The notes: generated by a model from the sequence alone, not told the origin. 9,749 nt of DNA from Hyphomicrobium sp. (GCA_030609245.1 JAUWCP010000077.1:1-9749); one strand, 5' to 3'; positions 1 through 6,564 are shown, counted from the stretch's first letter. A program made the numbers and translations.

Positions 1-192
1 CCGCTAAACAGCGCCCAATGGGCCTCCACAACTCGGATCGAGACACAGCCGGTCTATGGCGCCGTTGTCACCTATGAATCCGGGGTTCGAGTTTTCCGGC
101 CGATTCCGCCGACCCAGCATATGATCATCAACCCAGATGGCCAGACCCCATTACTCTTGGGGATTATTGGCAAAAATGGCATTCGTAGGTAG
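1..192 (+). CDS. 3' end of an unrecognised protein gene (partial)
   Basis: Frame 1 is open from the first base of the window to a TAG stop at 190-192, giving the last 63 residues of a protein whose start lies outside the window. The visible part is rich in beta-branched residues and prolines (VYGAVVTYES, then FRPIPPTQH) and ends in a basic GKNGIRR tail. I recognise no family. In many Hyphomicrobiales fmt precedes truA, but this tail does not resemble the C-terminus of methionyl-tRNA formyltransferase. It could also be a chance open frame, since only 192 bases are visible; the lack of stops and sensible protein-like composition favour a real gene. Confidence 0.5.
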   Translation, partial: PLNSAQWASTTRIETQPVYGAVVTYESGVRVFRPIPPTQHMIINPDGQTPLLLGIIGKNGIRR

Positions 193-374
193 TGCTGCTC
201 CGGGCGCAATCAACCAGCAGGCGGTGGGTTCGGGCCTCCCTCGACGCTGCGGCATACAAACCATACCCGCCTTAGAATAATCCAGCCGGCGGCGTGACGG
301 TTGAGATGCGGAAGCGACAACGCTAGGGAACAGTGAAACGCGATCGTGCGCGTCTCGCCACCTGAGCCCTTTCT

Positions 375-1160
375 ATGCCCCGCTATCGCATTTGCATCGA
401 ATATGACGGCACACCATTCGTTGGCTGGCAGCGCCAGGCGCAGGGCCAATCGGTTCAAGGGGCGCTCGAGGGCGCTATCCAAAAGTTCTGCGGAGAAACC
501 GTCCCGCTGCACGGCGCTGGCCGCACCGATGCTGGGGTGCACGCGCTGGGTCAGGTTGCGCACTTGGATCTTTCCAAGAACTGGGAGCCGTTCCGCGTTC
601 GCGAAGCGCTAAACTTTCATCTCAAGCCTGCGCCGATCGCCGTTCTTGCTTGTGAAGCGGTATCAGATGATTTCGACGCGCGCTACAGCGCCACAGCGCG
701 CCACTATCGCTATCGCATCCTGTGCCGCCGCGCACCGCCTATACTCGATCGCGGCCGCGTGTGGTGGTTGCCTATCTCGTCGCTCGATTATGAAGCGATG
801 GGTGCCGCAGCGCAGCTTCTCCTCGGACGCCACGACTTTACAACGTTTCGCGCTGCCGGATGCCAGGCAAAGTCGCCATTGCGTACGCTCGACCGGCTCG
901 ATGTCACGAAGTGTGGCGAGGAGATTCACATAGAAGCCTCCGCGCGATCCTTCCTGCACAACCAGGTCCGGTCCATTGTCGGCAGCTTAAAGCTCGTCGG
1001 CGAGGCCAAGTGGAATGTGCGGGACCTGGAAGCGGCGCTGCTGGCACGAGATCGTGCGGCGTGCGGGCCGGTAGCGCCAGCCTCTGGCCTCTATCTCGTA
1101 CGTGTCGACTACGGGCAGCCGATCACGACGAGCGAGGAGATCGCCGAAGACGATGATTGA
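375..1160 (+). CDS. truA: tRNA pseudouridine(38-40) synthase TruA
   Basis: The 261-residue product should convert uridines 38-40 in the anticodon arm of many tRNAs to pseudouridine, acting alone in the cytoplasm. The N-terminus MPRYRICIEYDGTPFVGWQRQ is the standard TruA opening and fixes the start at 375, although no clear Shine-Dalgarno sequence precedes it. The catalytic motif GAGRTDAGVHA is intact at residues 47-57, with the nucleophile Asp52. Further family signatures are RHYRYRI (Tyr111 region), HDFTTFR (153-159) and SFLHNQVRSIVG (192-203). Length is close to the 270 residues of the E. coli enzyme, so the gene is complete. It converges on folE, with 15 bases between the two stop codons. 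Confidence 0.96.
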   Translation: MPRYRICIEYDGTPFVGWQRQAQGQSVQGALEGAIQKFCGETVPLHGAGRTDAGVHALGQVAHLDLSKNWEPFRVREALNFHLKPAPIAVLACEAVSDDFDARYSATARHYRYRILCRRAPPILDRGRVWWLPISSLDYEAMGAAAQLLLGRHDFTTFRAAGCQAKSPLRTLDRLDVTKCGEEIHIEASARSFLHNQVRSIVGSLKLVGEAKWNVRDLEAALLARDRAACGPVAPASGLYLVRVDYGQPITTSEEIAEDDD

Positions 1161-1181
1161 GCCGAGTGGCCGAACTCAATC
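1155..1181. terminator. Stem-loop spanning both stop codons of truA and folE
   Basis: GATTGAG at 1155-1161 pairs with CTCAATC at 1175-1181 around a 13-base loop. The left arm holds the last codon and stop of truA (GAT TGA) and the right arm holds the same two codons of folE on the other strand, so the symmetry arises because both genes end in Asp-stop. It could act as a weak bidirectional terminator between convergent genes, but there is no T-tract on either side. The termination role is an inference. Confidence 0.3.
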
Positions 1182-1787
1182 GATCAGCGTCAAGAATTCT
1201 TGACGCGTGGCCGCATTGCTACGGAATATGCCAAGCATGCGGCTGGTCACCAGATCGGTACCTGGCTTCATGATGCCGCGTGCGGTCATGCAATGATGCT
1301 CCGCCTTGATGATGACGCCGACGCCCTGCGGCTGCAACACATTGTTGATCGCATTAGCGATCTGGGCCGTCATCTTCTCCTGAATCTGCAAACGCTTGGC
1401 ATACACTTCGACGATGCGGGCCAACTTGGAGATGCCGACAACGCGGCCGTTGGGAATATATGCAACCCACGCGCGGCCAATGATCGGCGCGATGTGGTGC
1501 TCGCAATGGCTCTCGAAACGGATGCCGCGCAGTACGATCATCTCATCGTAGCCTTCGGTTTCCTCGAAGGTCGTAGAGAGGATCCTCTCGGGGTCTTCGT
1601 TGTAGCCGCGGAAATATTCCTCATAGGCGCGAGCCAGCCGGGCAGGTGTATTGAGCAGCCCATCGCGGTCCGGGTTGTCACCGGTCCAGCGAATAATGGT
1701 GCGGAATGCCGCTTCGACTTCTGTACGGCTGGGACGGACGACTTGGTCCATGGGCAGTTCTTTGTGCTTTGCTTTCAAGAGAGTCAT
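1176..1787 (-). CDS. folE: GTP cyclohydrolase I (FolE, type IA)
   Basis: The 203-residue enzyme converts GTP to 7,8-dihydroneopterin triphosphate, the first committed step of folate (and other pterin) synthesis, as a cytoplasmic homodecamer. Zinc ligands are visible: Cys95 and His98 in SHCEHH and Cys166 in EHHCMTARG. Other family blocks include TPARLARAYEEYFRGY, FEETEGYDEMI, KLARIVEVYAKRLQIQEKMTAQIA and PGTDLVTSRMLG. The start is placed at MTLLKAKHKE (1787); a second possible start is Met13 (1751). The frame stays open for about 180 codons further upstream, but that extension has no FolE-like sequence and runs under the neighbouring gene. E. coli FolE has 222 residues, so this is full length. 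Confidence 0.96.
   Translation of the reverse strand: MTLLKAKHKELPMDQVVRPSRTEVEAAFRTIIRWTGDNPDRDGLLNTPARLARAYEEYFRGYNEDPERILSTTFEETEGYDEMIVLRGIRFESHCEHHIAPIIGRAWVAYIPNGRVVGISKLARIVEVYAKRLQIQEKMTAQIANAINNVLQPQGVGVIIKAEHHCMTARGIMKPGTDLVTSRMLGIFRSNAATRQEFLTLID
1187..1206. repeat. 20-bp perfect palindrome inside the 3' end of folE
   Basis: GCGTCAAGAATTCTTGACGC reads the same on both strands with no spacer. It encodes folE residues around RQEFLT, ending eight bases before the folE stop codon. A perfect 20-base palindrome is rare by chance in a window of this size. It may act as a protein-binding site or help end transcription between the convergent genes, or simply be a coincidence of codon choice. 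Confidence 0.6.
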
Positions 1788-2252
1788 GCCTTTTGTTCTT
1801 GGTGCCTTATACGTTATATGCCCGGCTCTGCCGAGAGCTAGGCCGCGCCGCGCTTTCCGGAGACTTAACCTTGCGCCGCCCGCTCGGGGCCTTCCGACTA
1901 TATGGGCGTTGCCGTCCGGCTTGGAAGATTTCCGGCAAAACCGACGCCTGCCCTTATGGAGTCTTTTGAAGGGTTCGGGTCCCCTCAAAAATTTGCGAGC
2001 CCTACGCGACCGAGATCGGCCGAAGCAACCCAGAAGCGGCTTGATCGCTGGCAATGCCCACTCACGGATAGTCGGGATGCATGCGGCCTTTGCGACGAGC
2101 CGCCGCAGGATCTCTTGAACTGCGTCAAGGCGCAATACCGGCGCATCCCGCACAACGATTGCCAGCAGGGCAGCACTCCCGAAAGAGCAACGTGTCCTAT
2201 CTACATCGTAACGAGCCGGGTTCGTCGCCGCATGGAAGAGGCGACCGAAGAT
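1788..2252. other. Intergenic region between divergent folE and pqqC-like genes
   Basis: This stretch separates two divergent genes and should hold both promoters. Near folE, on the minus strand, AT-rich TATAAC/TATAAG motifs lie about 20 bases upstream of the folE start, without a convincing -35 box. A hairpin is present at 1964-1990 (arms TTTTGAAGGG and CCCCTCAAAA, one mismatch, 7-base loop); its T-rich 5' arm and A-rich 3' arm are the wrong way round for an intrinsic terminator. Several frames are open here on both strands, including one continuous with folE, but none gives a recognisable protein. A decayed gene cannot be excluded. Confidence 0.4.
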
Positions 2253-2258
2253 GGAGGA
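2253..2258 (+). promoter_or_regulatory. Shine-Dalgarno sequence of the pqqC-like gene
   Basis: GGAGGA lies seven bases before ATG 2266. It selects this start over the in-frame ATG at 2251, which overlaps the ribosome-binding site itself. Confidence 0.8.
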
Positions 2259-2265
2259 AAAACCA

Positions 2266-3045
2266 ATGAGCGAACGGTGCTCCGTAGACGTACCCATCGG
2301 CACACCCATGAGCCGCGACGAATTCGAGGCCGCCATCCGCGCCGTGGGCGCTGAGCGCTATCACGACAAGCACCCCTTTCATAAACTTCTGCACGGCGGC
2401 AAACTCGACAAGGGCCAGGTGCAGGCATGGGCCCTTAATCGCTATTGCTACCAGGATGCGGTGCCGCGTAAGGATGCGGCATTGATTAGCCGCGTGCACG
2501 ACCGCGAGCTGCGGCGCGAGTGGTTGCATCGTGTGCACGACCACGACGGCCTGCCTCCCGACGAACCCGGTGGTATTGAGCGCTGGCTAGTGCTCACCGA
2601 CGCATTGGGACTTGATCGCGACTACGTTATGTCGATGAAGGGCGCTCTGCCGGCGACGCGTTTTGCCGTGGAGGCCTACGTGCGCTTCGTTCGCGAGAGA
2701 CCGCTCATTGAGGCGGTCGCCTCGTCTTTGACAGAGCTCTTCGCGCCGTCGATCCATCGCGAGCGCATTGCTGGCATGTTGGAGAACTACGATTTCATCT
2801 CCGACGATGTGCTGGCTTATTTCAAGCGGCGCTTAACGCAGGCTCCGCGTGATGCCACGTTCGCGCTCGAGTACGTGAAGAAAAACGCCAAGAGCCGCTA
2901 CGAGCAGGAGGCCTGTGTCGCCGCCGTTGGCTTCAAATGCGATCTTCTGTGGGCGCAGCTGGACGCGCTACAGCATGCGTATGCGGAGGAGGGGCACATC
3001 CCCCCAGGAGCATTCTGGCCCGAGGAACGAGAATTCCGACAATAG
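2266..3045 (+). CDS. pqqC: Pyrroloquinoline-quinone synthase PqqC, isolated from other pqq genes
   Basis: The 259-residue protein belongs to the PqqC/TenA-like helical-bundle family; PqqC carries out the final ring closure and eight-electron oxidation that yields PQQ, the cofactor of periplasmic alcohol and glucose dehydrogenases. By alignment from memory to Klebsiella PqqC (251 residues), the active-site residues are all kept: His33 (H24), Arg59 (R50), Tyr62 (Y53), Lys69 (K60), Arg89 (R80), His93 (H84), His164 (H154), Arg167 (R157), Tyr185 (Y175), Arg189 (R179) and Lys224 (K214). This supports a working PqqC rather than a distant homologue such as the chlamydial pABA synthase CADD. No pqqA, B, D or E is visible on either side, so the rest of the pathway must be elsewhere or absent. 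A strong GGAGGA site sets the start. Confidence 0.88.
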   Translation: MSERCSVDVPIGTPMSRDEFEAAIRAVGAERYHDKHPFHKLLHGGKLDKGQVQAWALNRYCYQDAVPRKDAALISRVHDRELRREWLHRVHDHDGLPPDEPGGIERWLVLTDALGLDRDYVMSMKGALPATRFAVEAYVRFVRERPLIEAVASSLTELFAPSIHRERIAGMLENYDFISDDVLAYFKRRLTQAPRDATFALEYVKKNAKSRYEQEACVAAVGFKCDLLWAQLDALQHAYAEEGHIPPGAFWPEEREFRQ

Positions 3046-3086
3046 CTATAGGAAGGAACCTGCGGGTCGCGCCCAATTGTCTGCTT

Positions 3087-3100
3087 CCGCACGCGTGCGG
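3087..3100. repeat. 14-bp perfect palindrome downstream of pqqC
   Basis: CCGCACGCGTGCGG is a perfect palindrome 41 bases after the pqqC stop codon. It could form a short GC-rich hairpin or be a protein-binding site. No T-tract follows, so an intrinsic terminator is doubtful. The rest of 3046-3250 shows nothing I can call. Confidence 0.35.
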
Positions 3101-3250
3101 CGCCATCATAGCTCTCAAGATGTCAGAGATTGCCAACACACGACTGGGGATCGACGCCTTGCCCGAGACGTTGGAATTCTGACACCAGCCGACCACGCAC
3201 TATCCCGGCTACTAGCTTCGACGTTTTCGAAGGACGGCTGTGAAGTGGCC

Positions 3251-4072
3251 CTAGTTTTTACCAACACGTTTGATGGTTGGCACTGTGGTTTCGTCGGAAG
3301 ACTTCAGCGACACATTCACCCCTCCCCATGGGAGGCTCTTTTTCGTATCGACGACAATTTCAGCGGATTTTATGCAGACAGCAATCCGGCCTGGAGAAAA
3401 CTTCTGCTTTATTTCAAAGGTTCCATCGTTGTCCCGGATGGTGACATTCGCTTTGCCTTCGGCAAGTTTCTCTAGCTGGGCTTTTCCGCCGAGCTTGGCA
3501 ACGTCCTTGTATTTCAGCCGGTAGCTCACCGCGCCCGCCTTAACGGTTTCGCGCACAAGGAAGTACTTGCTCCCACGTTTAGCGGTGATGTTTGACCTGA
3601 ACCAGTCGACGATGTGGTCGGCGAGCGTATCGTCGATAACCTCGCCCATCATGTCCTCGACGGTAATGTCAACTGAGATCTCCTTATTGACGTCGGCCGA
3701 ACCACTGGAAGACAGACCGGGCAGCGCTTTCTGAAGAAGGCTGTATGACAGACCCGCAGACGACGCTTGCTTGTCGCTCAGGACGTAGTTGGAGATGGGC
3801 ACGTCTTTTCGATACCCGCCCAAAGCCATTATTTGGGGTTCGGTGCTGAAATCCTTCACTCGGTAATAGGTGCCGTTCTTATCAAGACGGTAGATGGATC
3901 CGGCGGGATCAAATCCATTCGGGACCAGAGGACATTGATAGCCCTTTGGCAGACCAGGAACGAAATCGTGCGGGTTGGGAGGAGTTATGGTTCCGGTCGC
4001 CAGCGTTTCTGCGCAGCCGGCGAGCGCCAAGACCGCGACTGAGAGGGCAGCAAACGATGGGCATTTTCCCAT
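3251..4072 (-). CDS. Unrecognised lipoprotein
   Basis: The 273-residue product begins with a short hydrophobic signal (FAALSVAVLALAGC) ending in a lipobox LAGC at residues 17-20, so Cys20 should be lipidated and the protein anchored in the periplasm; Ala at +2 is compatible with outer-membrane sorting. Two further cysteines, Cys47 and Cys233, might form a disulfide. The mature part has a Pro/Gly-rich opening (TPPNPHDFVPGLPKGYQCP), a polar middle (residues 100-170, with acidic SVDITVEDMMGEVIDD) and a beta-rich C-terminal half with alternating hydrophobic residues (ANVTIRDNDGTFEIKQKF). I recognise no family and infer no function. It runs tail to tail with pqqC and has the zinc-ribbon gene upstream on the same strand. 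AGAGAG directly abuts the ATG, so ribosome binding looks weak. Confidence 0.75.
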   Translation of the reverse strand: MGKCPSFAALSVAVLALAGCAETLATGTITPPNPHDFVPGLPKGYQCPLVPNGFDPAGSIYRLDKNGTYYRVKDFSTEPQIMALGGYRKDVPISNYVLSDKQASSAGLSYSLLQKALPGLSSSGSADVNKEISVDITVEDMMGEVIDDTLADHIVDWFRSNITAKRGSKYFLVRETVKAGAVSYRLKYKDVAKLGGKAQLEKLAEGKANVTIRDNDGTFEIKQKFSPGRIAVCIKSAEIVVDTKKSLPWGGVNVSLKSSDETTVPTIKRVGKN

Positions 4073-4142
4073 CTCTCTTTAGCAACGCGATTCGTGCTGG
4101 GCAGCAACTCAGCATACGTCATAATCCCCAGCACATTTGTTC

Positions 4143-4166
4143 GAGGCGCTTGGGCGCCGGCGCCTC
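4143..4166. repeat. GC-rich hairpin upstream of the lipoprotein gene
   Basis: GAGGCGC at 4143-4149 pairs with GCGCCTC at 4160-4166 over a 10-base loop, and an alternative inner hairpin (GGCGC, TTGG, GCGCC) overlaps it. It sits between the end of the zinc-ribbon gene and the start of the lipoprotein gene, both on the minus strand. There is no T-run, so it is at best a weak terminator or attenuator. Confidence 0.3.
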
Positions 4167-4289
4167 AACCTCATTGCGGCAGGGACATCGTTCAGCTTGA
4201 TGGGACGCTGAGGTCCTTCGATTGTTTGGTGTCGATTTGCGATATGCCTGTTTCCGCGCGCCCCTATTGTTGCCAGGGACGCGCGCTTA

Positions 4290-4511
4290 TCAATCAAGCC
4301 CACCACTGCGCCAGCGCGCTGAGGACTTGCAGCGGCGGCAAATGCGCTCGCCAGACCAGGTGCTCGGAAACGTGGTTAGGCACATCAGGCATTTCCTGAC
4401 CTTTTCTTCGTTCAGGAGCTGCATATCTGCTTCCCCGCACTCCTCCCGTGCGTCCGTGCGCTCCGCCTCAGAGCTGCTGTGGCGCTGCAGAAAGGTGTCC
4501 ACCTTGTCCAT
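4290..4511 (-). CDS. Small zinc-ribbon-like protein
   Basis: The 73-residue product has two closely spaced cysteine pairs, Cys41-x2-Cys44 and Cys58-x2-Cys61, in KCLMCLTTFPSTWSGERICRRCKSSARWR. That is a four-Cys zinc-ribbon pattern, and similar CLMC...GERICRRCK proteins occur as conserved small proteins in Alphaproteobacteria (recollection, unverified). The first 40 residues are polar and probably unstructured, with one extra cysteine (Cys25). A strong Shine-Dalgarno (GGAGG at 4515-4519, AAGGA further up) supports translation from ATG 4511. The role is unknown; small zinc ribbons often bind nucleic acid or partner proteins. The next gene on the same strand is the lipoprotein, 217 bases downstream, so a shared transcript is possible but not shown. 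Confidence 0.72.
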   Translation of the reverse strand: MDKVDTFLQRHSSSEAERTDAREECGEADMQLLNEEKVRKCLMCLTTFPSTWSGERICRRCKSSARWRSGGLD

Positions 4512-4514
4512 AAT

Positions 4515-4519
4515 CCTCC
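4515..4519 (-). promoter_or_regulatory. Shine-Dalgarno sequence of the zinc-ribbon gene
   Basis: Read on the minus strand, GGAGG lies three bases before ATG 4511, with a second purine run AAGGA about ten bases before it. This is the main reason to treat the short ORF as a real gene. Confidence 0.6.
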
Positions 4520-4964
4520 ATCCTTAACTCGCAACCAATCCGGTCGTGCACGGCCCCCTGACATCCCGCACTTCTCGCTAGAAGAAACGGGGCGAGGGCA
4601 CGCTTCGTGGCGTTCGCGCCAAAGCACTCTCAATGTCTGGAGGCAGCTGGCTCAATCGTGCGTTCAATCGAACGCTCACGAGATCCATCGAACGACTAGA
4701 TAGTATCTAGGCTAAAAATGTCGAATTTTCAAGGAGTAGTGCGCCAGGCCGTGTGGGCAACTGAACGCTGGTCAGTCTAAAGCGGCCGAGCAAGGCCATT
4801 TTTGCAAGAGATAGCTTGAGTGTCGCGGCAATCGCTGCGGCCCCTCGGCGTCCTAATACCCCTGAATGATCGCCCGCCACAAAGCTGACAAGGTCCCGGC
4901 CGCATTGAGTTCGAGGTCGGATCTTTGTGATGTCATAATGCCGCACGGGGGGCAGAGTTAACGC
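4520..4964. other. Long intergenic region with two dyad symmetries
   Basis: The gap between the zinc-ribbon gene (-) and the J-domain gene (+) should contain both promoters. It holds a hairpin at 4660-4675 (GCGTTC, loop AATC, GAACGC) and a separate dyad at 4696-4710 (CTAGATA, one central G, TATCTAG) followed by the AT-rich stretch GCTAAAAATGTCGAATTTTC. I see no convincing protein gene: the minus-strand ORF at 4707-4946 starts with GTG and lacks a ribosome site. A CATAAT motif near 4935 could be a -10 box for the J-domain gene, but no -35 box lies at a proper distance. Confidence 0.4.
4696..4710. promoter_or_regulatory. Operator-like dyad
   Basis: CTAGATAGTATCTAG is a perfect 7-bp inverted repeat around one central base, in a gap between divergent genes, next to an AT-rich stretch. 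The form suits a dimeric transcription factor. No regulator gene is adjacent and the target is unknown. Confidence 0.35.
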
Positions 4965-6464
4965 ATGCGCGTGTTGCTAAGGGGCGGTTTCTTTTTCCTC
5001 ATTGCTGCGTCCTTTATGGTCGTCGGAAGCGCCTCCAGAGCCGATGAGCTGCTGGTTATGCCATATTCGTGTTCCGTCTCTGGCGGCGAACCGGTGCTTA
5101 TCCCGTCAGCGGACAAAGGTTATCGCATCATCGGTGGACGCGAGCAGCGAGAATTTACGGCGTGTTCTCCGGCCGACCCGACTAAATGCCGCAACTGGAC
5201 GGTCCATCGCTTTGACATCGATTGCAGCGGGGCACGCGTGCCTTGGACGTCTGTGGTCGCAGCTGCCGACGGACACCGACGCGCCTGGTTCAAGGGCGGC
5301 CGCCTGCTTGTACGGATGCCATGGACGTGGGCCCTGCCGCAGGGCGATCCGTGTGCGCGGCTATCTGAGTTCGATCGACGGCGGCCGCGCTTTCGCAGGC
5401 TTGCGCGCAGATGTGGAGTCCGAAAAGCGCGCGCACCCGATTCCATTGTGGAGATGCCACAAGGTTTCGCGCCGAAGTTTGGGATTGACGCCATCTTCGT
5501 AGCCGACGCTCTGCCACGAGCACCCAGTGTCTCCGTCGCGGAGCCAGCTGCGGCGGCCCCAAGGGTCGCCGCAGAAGAGGGGCGCATCGAGACGCCTCCC
5601 CTACCTCCGCGCATTTCTTCGTCGCAACGCAGAGCGGCGACCAAGGACATGCCAACAGATGCCCCGCCGGCTAGCGCACAGGCTAAGGCTCCTGCAGAAT
5701 CGCGACCGGCTGATGCGAAGGCCGCTTCCCTCTCAGCAGGAAGTCCAGCGGCCCCGACCATCATAAATCGGCGGGATTCCGACGCTGGCAACACACCGCT
5801 GCGAGTACGCACGGATTCGGATCCCGATGAAACAGCGTCGCTTGCTGCCGCGGCCATCGCCACCACCAAATCCGGTGACGGCGAAACACTGGCAATGGTG
5901 CCGTCGGTTCCCGCGGAGAACCAGCAGACAACACAAGCCGAGCAGAACCAAAAGGAGGCGAGCGCAAGCGGGCTGGTAGGTTATTTGCGCGATCCTATGA
6001 CGGTGGCCGTTTCTGCCCTCGCGCTACTTTCCGTCATTTTGATTGCGGGCTTCGTGCTCATGCGCCGGCAAGATGCGTCGCAGGCGCGTGTTGCGACGTC
6101 GCGTGATATTGGCTCGGTTTGGCTGGATGAAAGCCGTGGACGTGTGGAGGCCTCCTCTGCGCTGATCGCTACGAAGGAAAATGAGGCCCCGTCAGAGCGA
6201 TCGGCGCCAGCAAGAATCCCTACCCCGAACTGGGGAGATACCGTCCCGCAAACCCGCAAAGATGCACTGCGGGTCTTAGGGATCGGGGTCTCATACGATG
6301 CCAATCAGACGGCGATCAAAAAGGTCGTCGATGGCCTGCGCATGAGCTGGCACCCCGATCATGCTGACGGCGAGGACGATCGGCGCGTTCGCGAGCTGCG
6401 CCTAAAGCAAATCAATGTAGCCTGGGAAATCATCTCAGAGGCGCGCGCTGAAGAGCGCGCGTAG
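4965..6464 (+). CDS. Single-pass membrane protein with C-terminal cytoplasmic J domain
   Basis: The 499-residue protein has a signal peptide (residues 1 to about 26, cut near SRA/DE). A periplasmic region with six cysteines follows (36, 67, 75, 87, 130, 150). Next are a long Pro/Ala/Ser-rich linker (about 185-335) and one transmembrane helix (about 346-366, MTVAVSALALLSVILIAGFVL). Arg-Arg comes right after that helix, placing the C-terminus in the cytoplasm. Residues 433-497 form a divergent J domain: DALRVLGI, then LRMSWHPDHA with HPD at 463-465, then LKQINVAWEIISEA. J domains stimulate the ATPase of DnaK-type Hsp70, so this protein probably recruits DnaK to the inner membrane. The target of the periplasmic part is unknown. 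The start fits the signal peptide, with only a weak GGGGGC ribosome site. I recall similar C-termini in Hyphomicrobiales proteins annotated only as J domain-containing. Confidence 0.85.
   Translation: MRVLLRGGFFFLIAASFMVVGSASRADELLVMPYSCSVSGGEPVLIPSADKGYRIIGGREQREFTACSPADPTKCRNWTVHRFDIDCSGARVPWTSVVAAADGHRRAWFKGGRLLVRMPWTWALPQGDPCARLSEFDRRRPRFRRLARRCGVRKARAPDSIVEMPQGFAPKFGIDAIFVADALPRAPSVSVAEPAAAAPRVAAEEGRIETPPLPPRISSSQRRAATKDMPTDAPPASAQAKAPAESRPADAKAASLSAGSPAAPTIINRRDSDAGNTPLRVRTDSDPDETASLAAAAIATTKSGDGETLAMVPSVPAENQQTTQAEQNQKEASASGLVGYLRDPMTVAVSALALLSVILIAGFVLMRRQDASQARVATSRDIGSVWLDESRGRVEASSALIATKENEAPSERSAPARIPTPNWGDTVPQTRKDALRVLGIGVSYDANQTAIKKVVDGLRMSWHPDHADGEDDRRVRELRLKQINVAWEIISEARAEERA
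6442..6461 (+). terminator. Possible terminator hairpin at the end of the J-domain gene
   Basis: CGCGCGCT, loop GAAG, AGCGCGCG forms an eight-base-pair GC stem with a tetraloop, directly followed by the TAG stop and CTTTGGG. The stem is strong but the trailing T-run is only three bases, so termination is plausible rather than certain. The stem encodes the final Arg-Ala-Glu-Glu-Arg-Ala residues. Confidence 0.4.
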
Positions 6465-6519
6465 CTTTGGGTGCGCCCGATGAGGCCGCGCAAATAGCCG
6501 CATAGTTCTAGAATTTCTC

Positions 6520-6564
6520 TGGTGCTGCCGCTCAGGATTGAACTGAGGACCTCTCCCTTACCAA
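6520..6564 (-). other. tRNA-Thr(GGT) 3' remnant: attachment site of the integrated element
   Basis: Read on the minus strand, these 45 bases give the anticodon loop TTGGTAA (anticodon GGT, Thr), the 3' half of the anticodon stem GGGAG, variable loop AGGTC, a perfect T-arm (CTCAG, TTCAATC, CTGAG), the acceptor 3' strand CGGCAGC, discriminator A and CCA. The sequence just 5' (minus strand TCTCGA) cannot supply the CTCCC partner of the anticodon stem, and no D-arm or acceptor 5' strand follows, so this is not a working tRNA. It is the displaced 3' part left when an element integrates into a tRNA gene. The integrase gene next door supports this. The intact tRNA-Thr is expected at the far (right) end of the element, outside the window. 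Confidence 0.85.

Noticed and set aside
1964..1990. Hairpin considered as an intrinsic terminator
   Set aside because: The T-rich arm is 5' and the A-rich arm is 3' and no T-run follows on either strand.
1902..2354. 150-codon plus-strand ORF between folE and pqqC
   Set aside because: It runs into pqqC in another frame, lacks a ribosome site and matches no family; high GC makes such frames common.
3120..3182. 20-residue peptide frame after pqqC, considered as a PqqA-like precursor
   Set aside because: It lacks the Glu-x3-Tyr motif of PqqA and has no ribosome-binding site.
4718..4780. 20-codon frame with two Trp codons, considered as a leader peptide
   Set aside because: It has no adequately placed ribosome site, no attenuator-like hairpins after it and no amino-acid biosynthesis gene downstream.
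4707..4946. 79-codon minus-strand ORF in the gap before the J-domain gene
   Set aside because: It begins with GTG, has no ribosome-binding site and no recognisable motif.
5120..5869. 249-codon antisense ORF within the J-domain gene
   Set aside because: It is a mirror of the Ala/Pro-rich linker coding region; the sense strand has a signal peptide, transmembrane helix and J domain.
6520..6564. Functional tRNA-Thr gene
   Set aside because: The acceptor 5' strand, D-arm and 5' half of the anticodon stem are missing.
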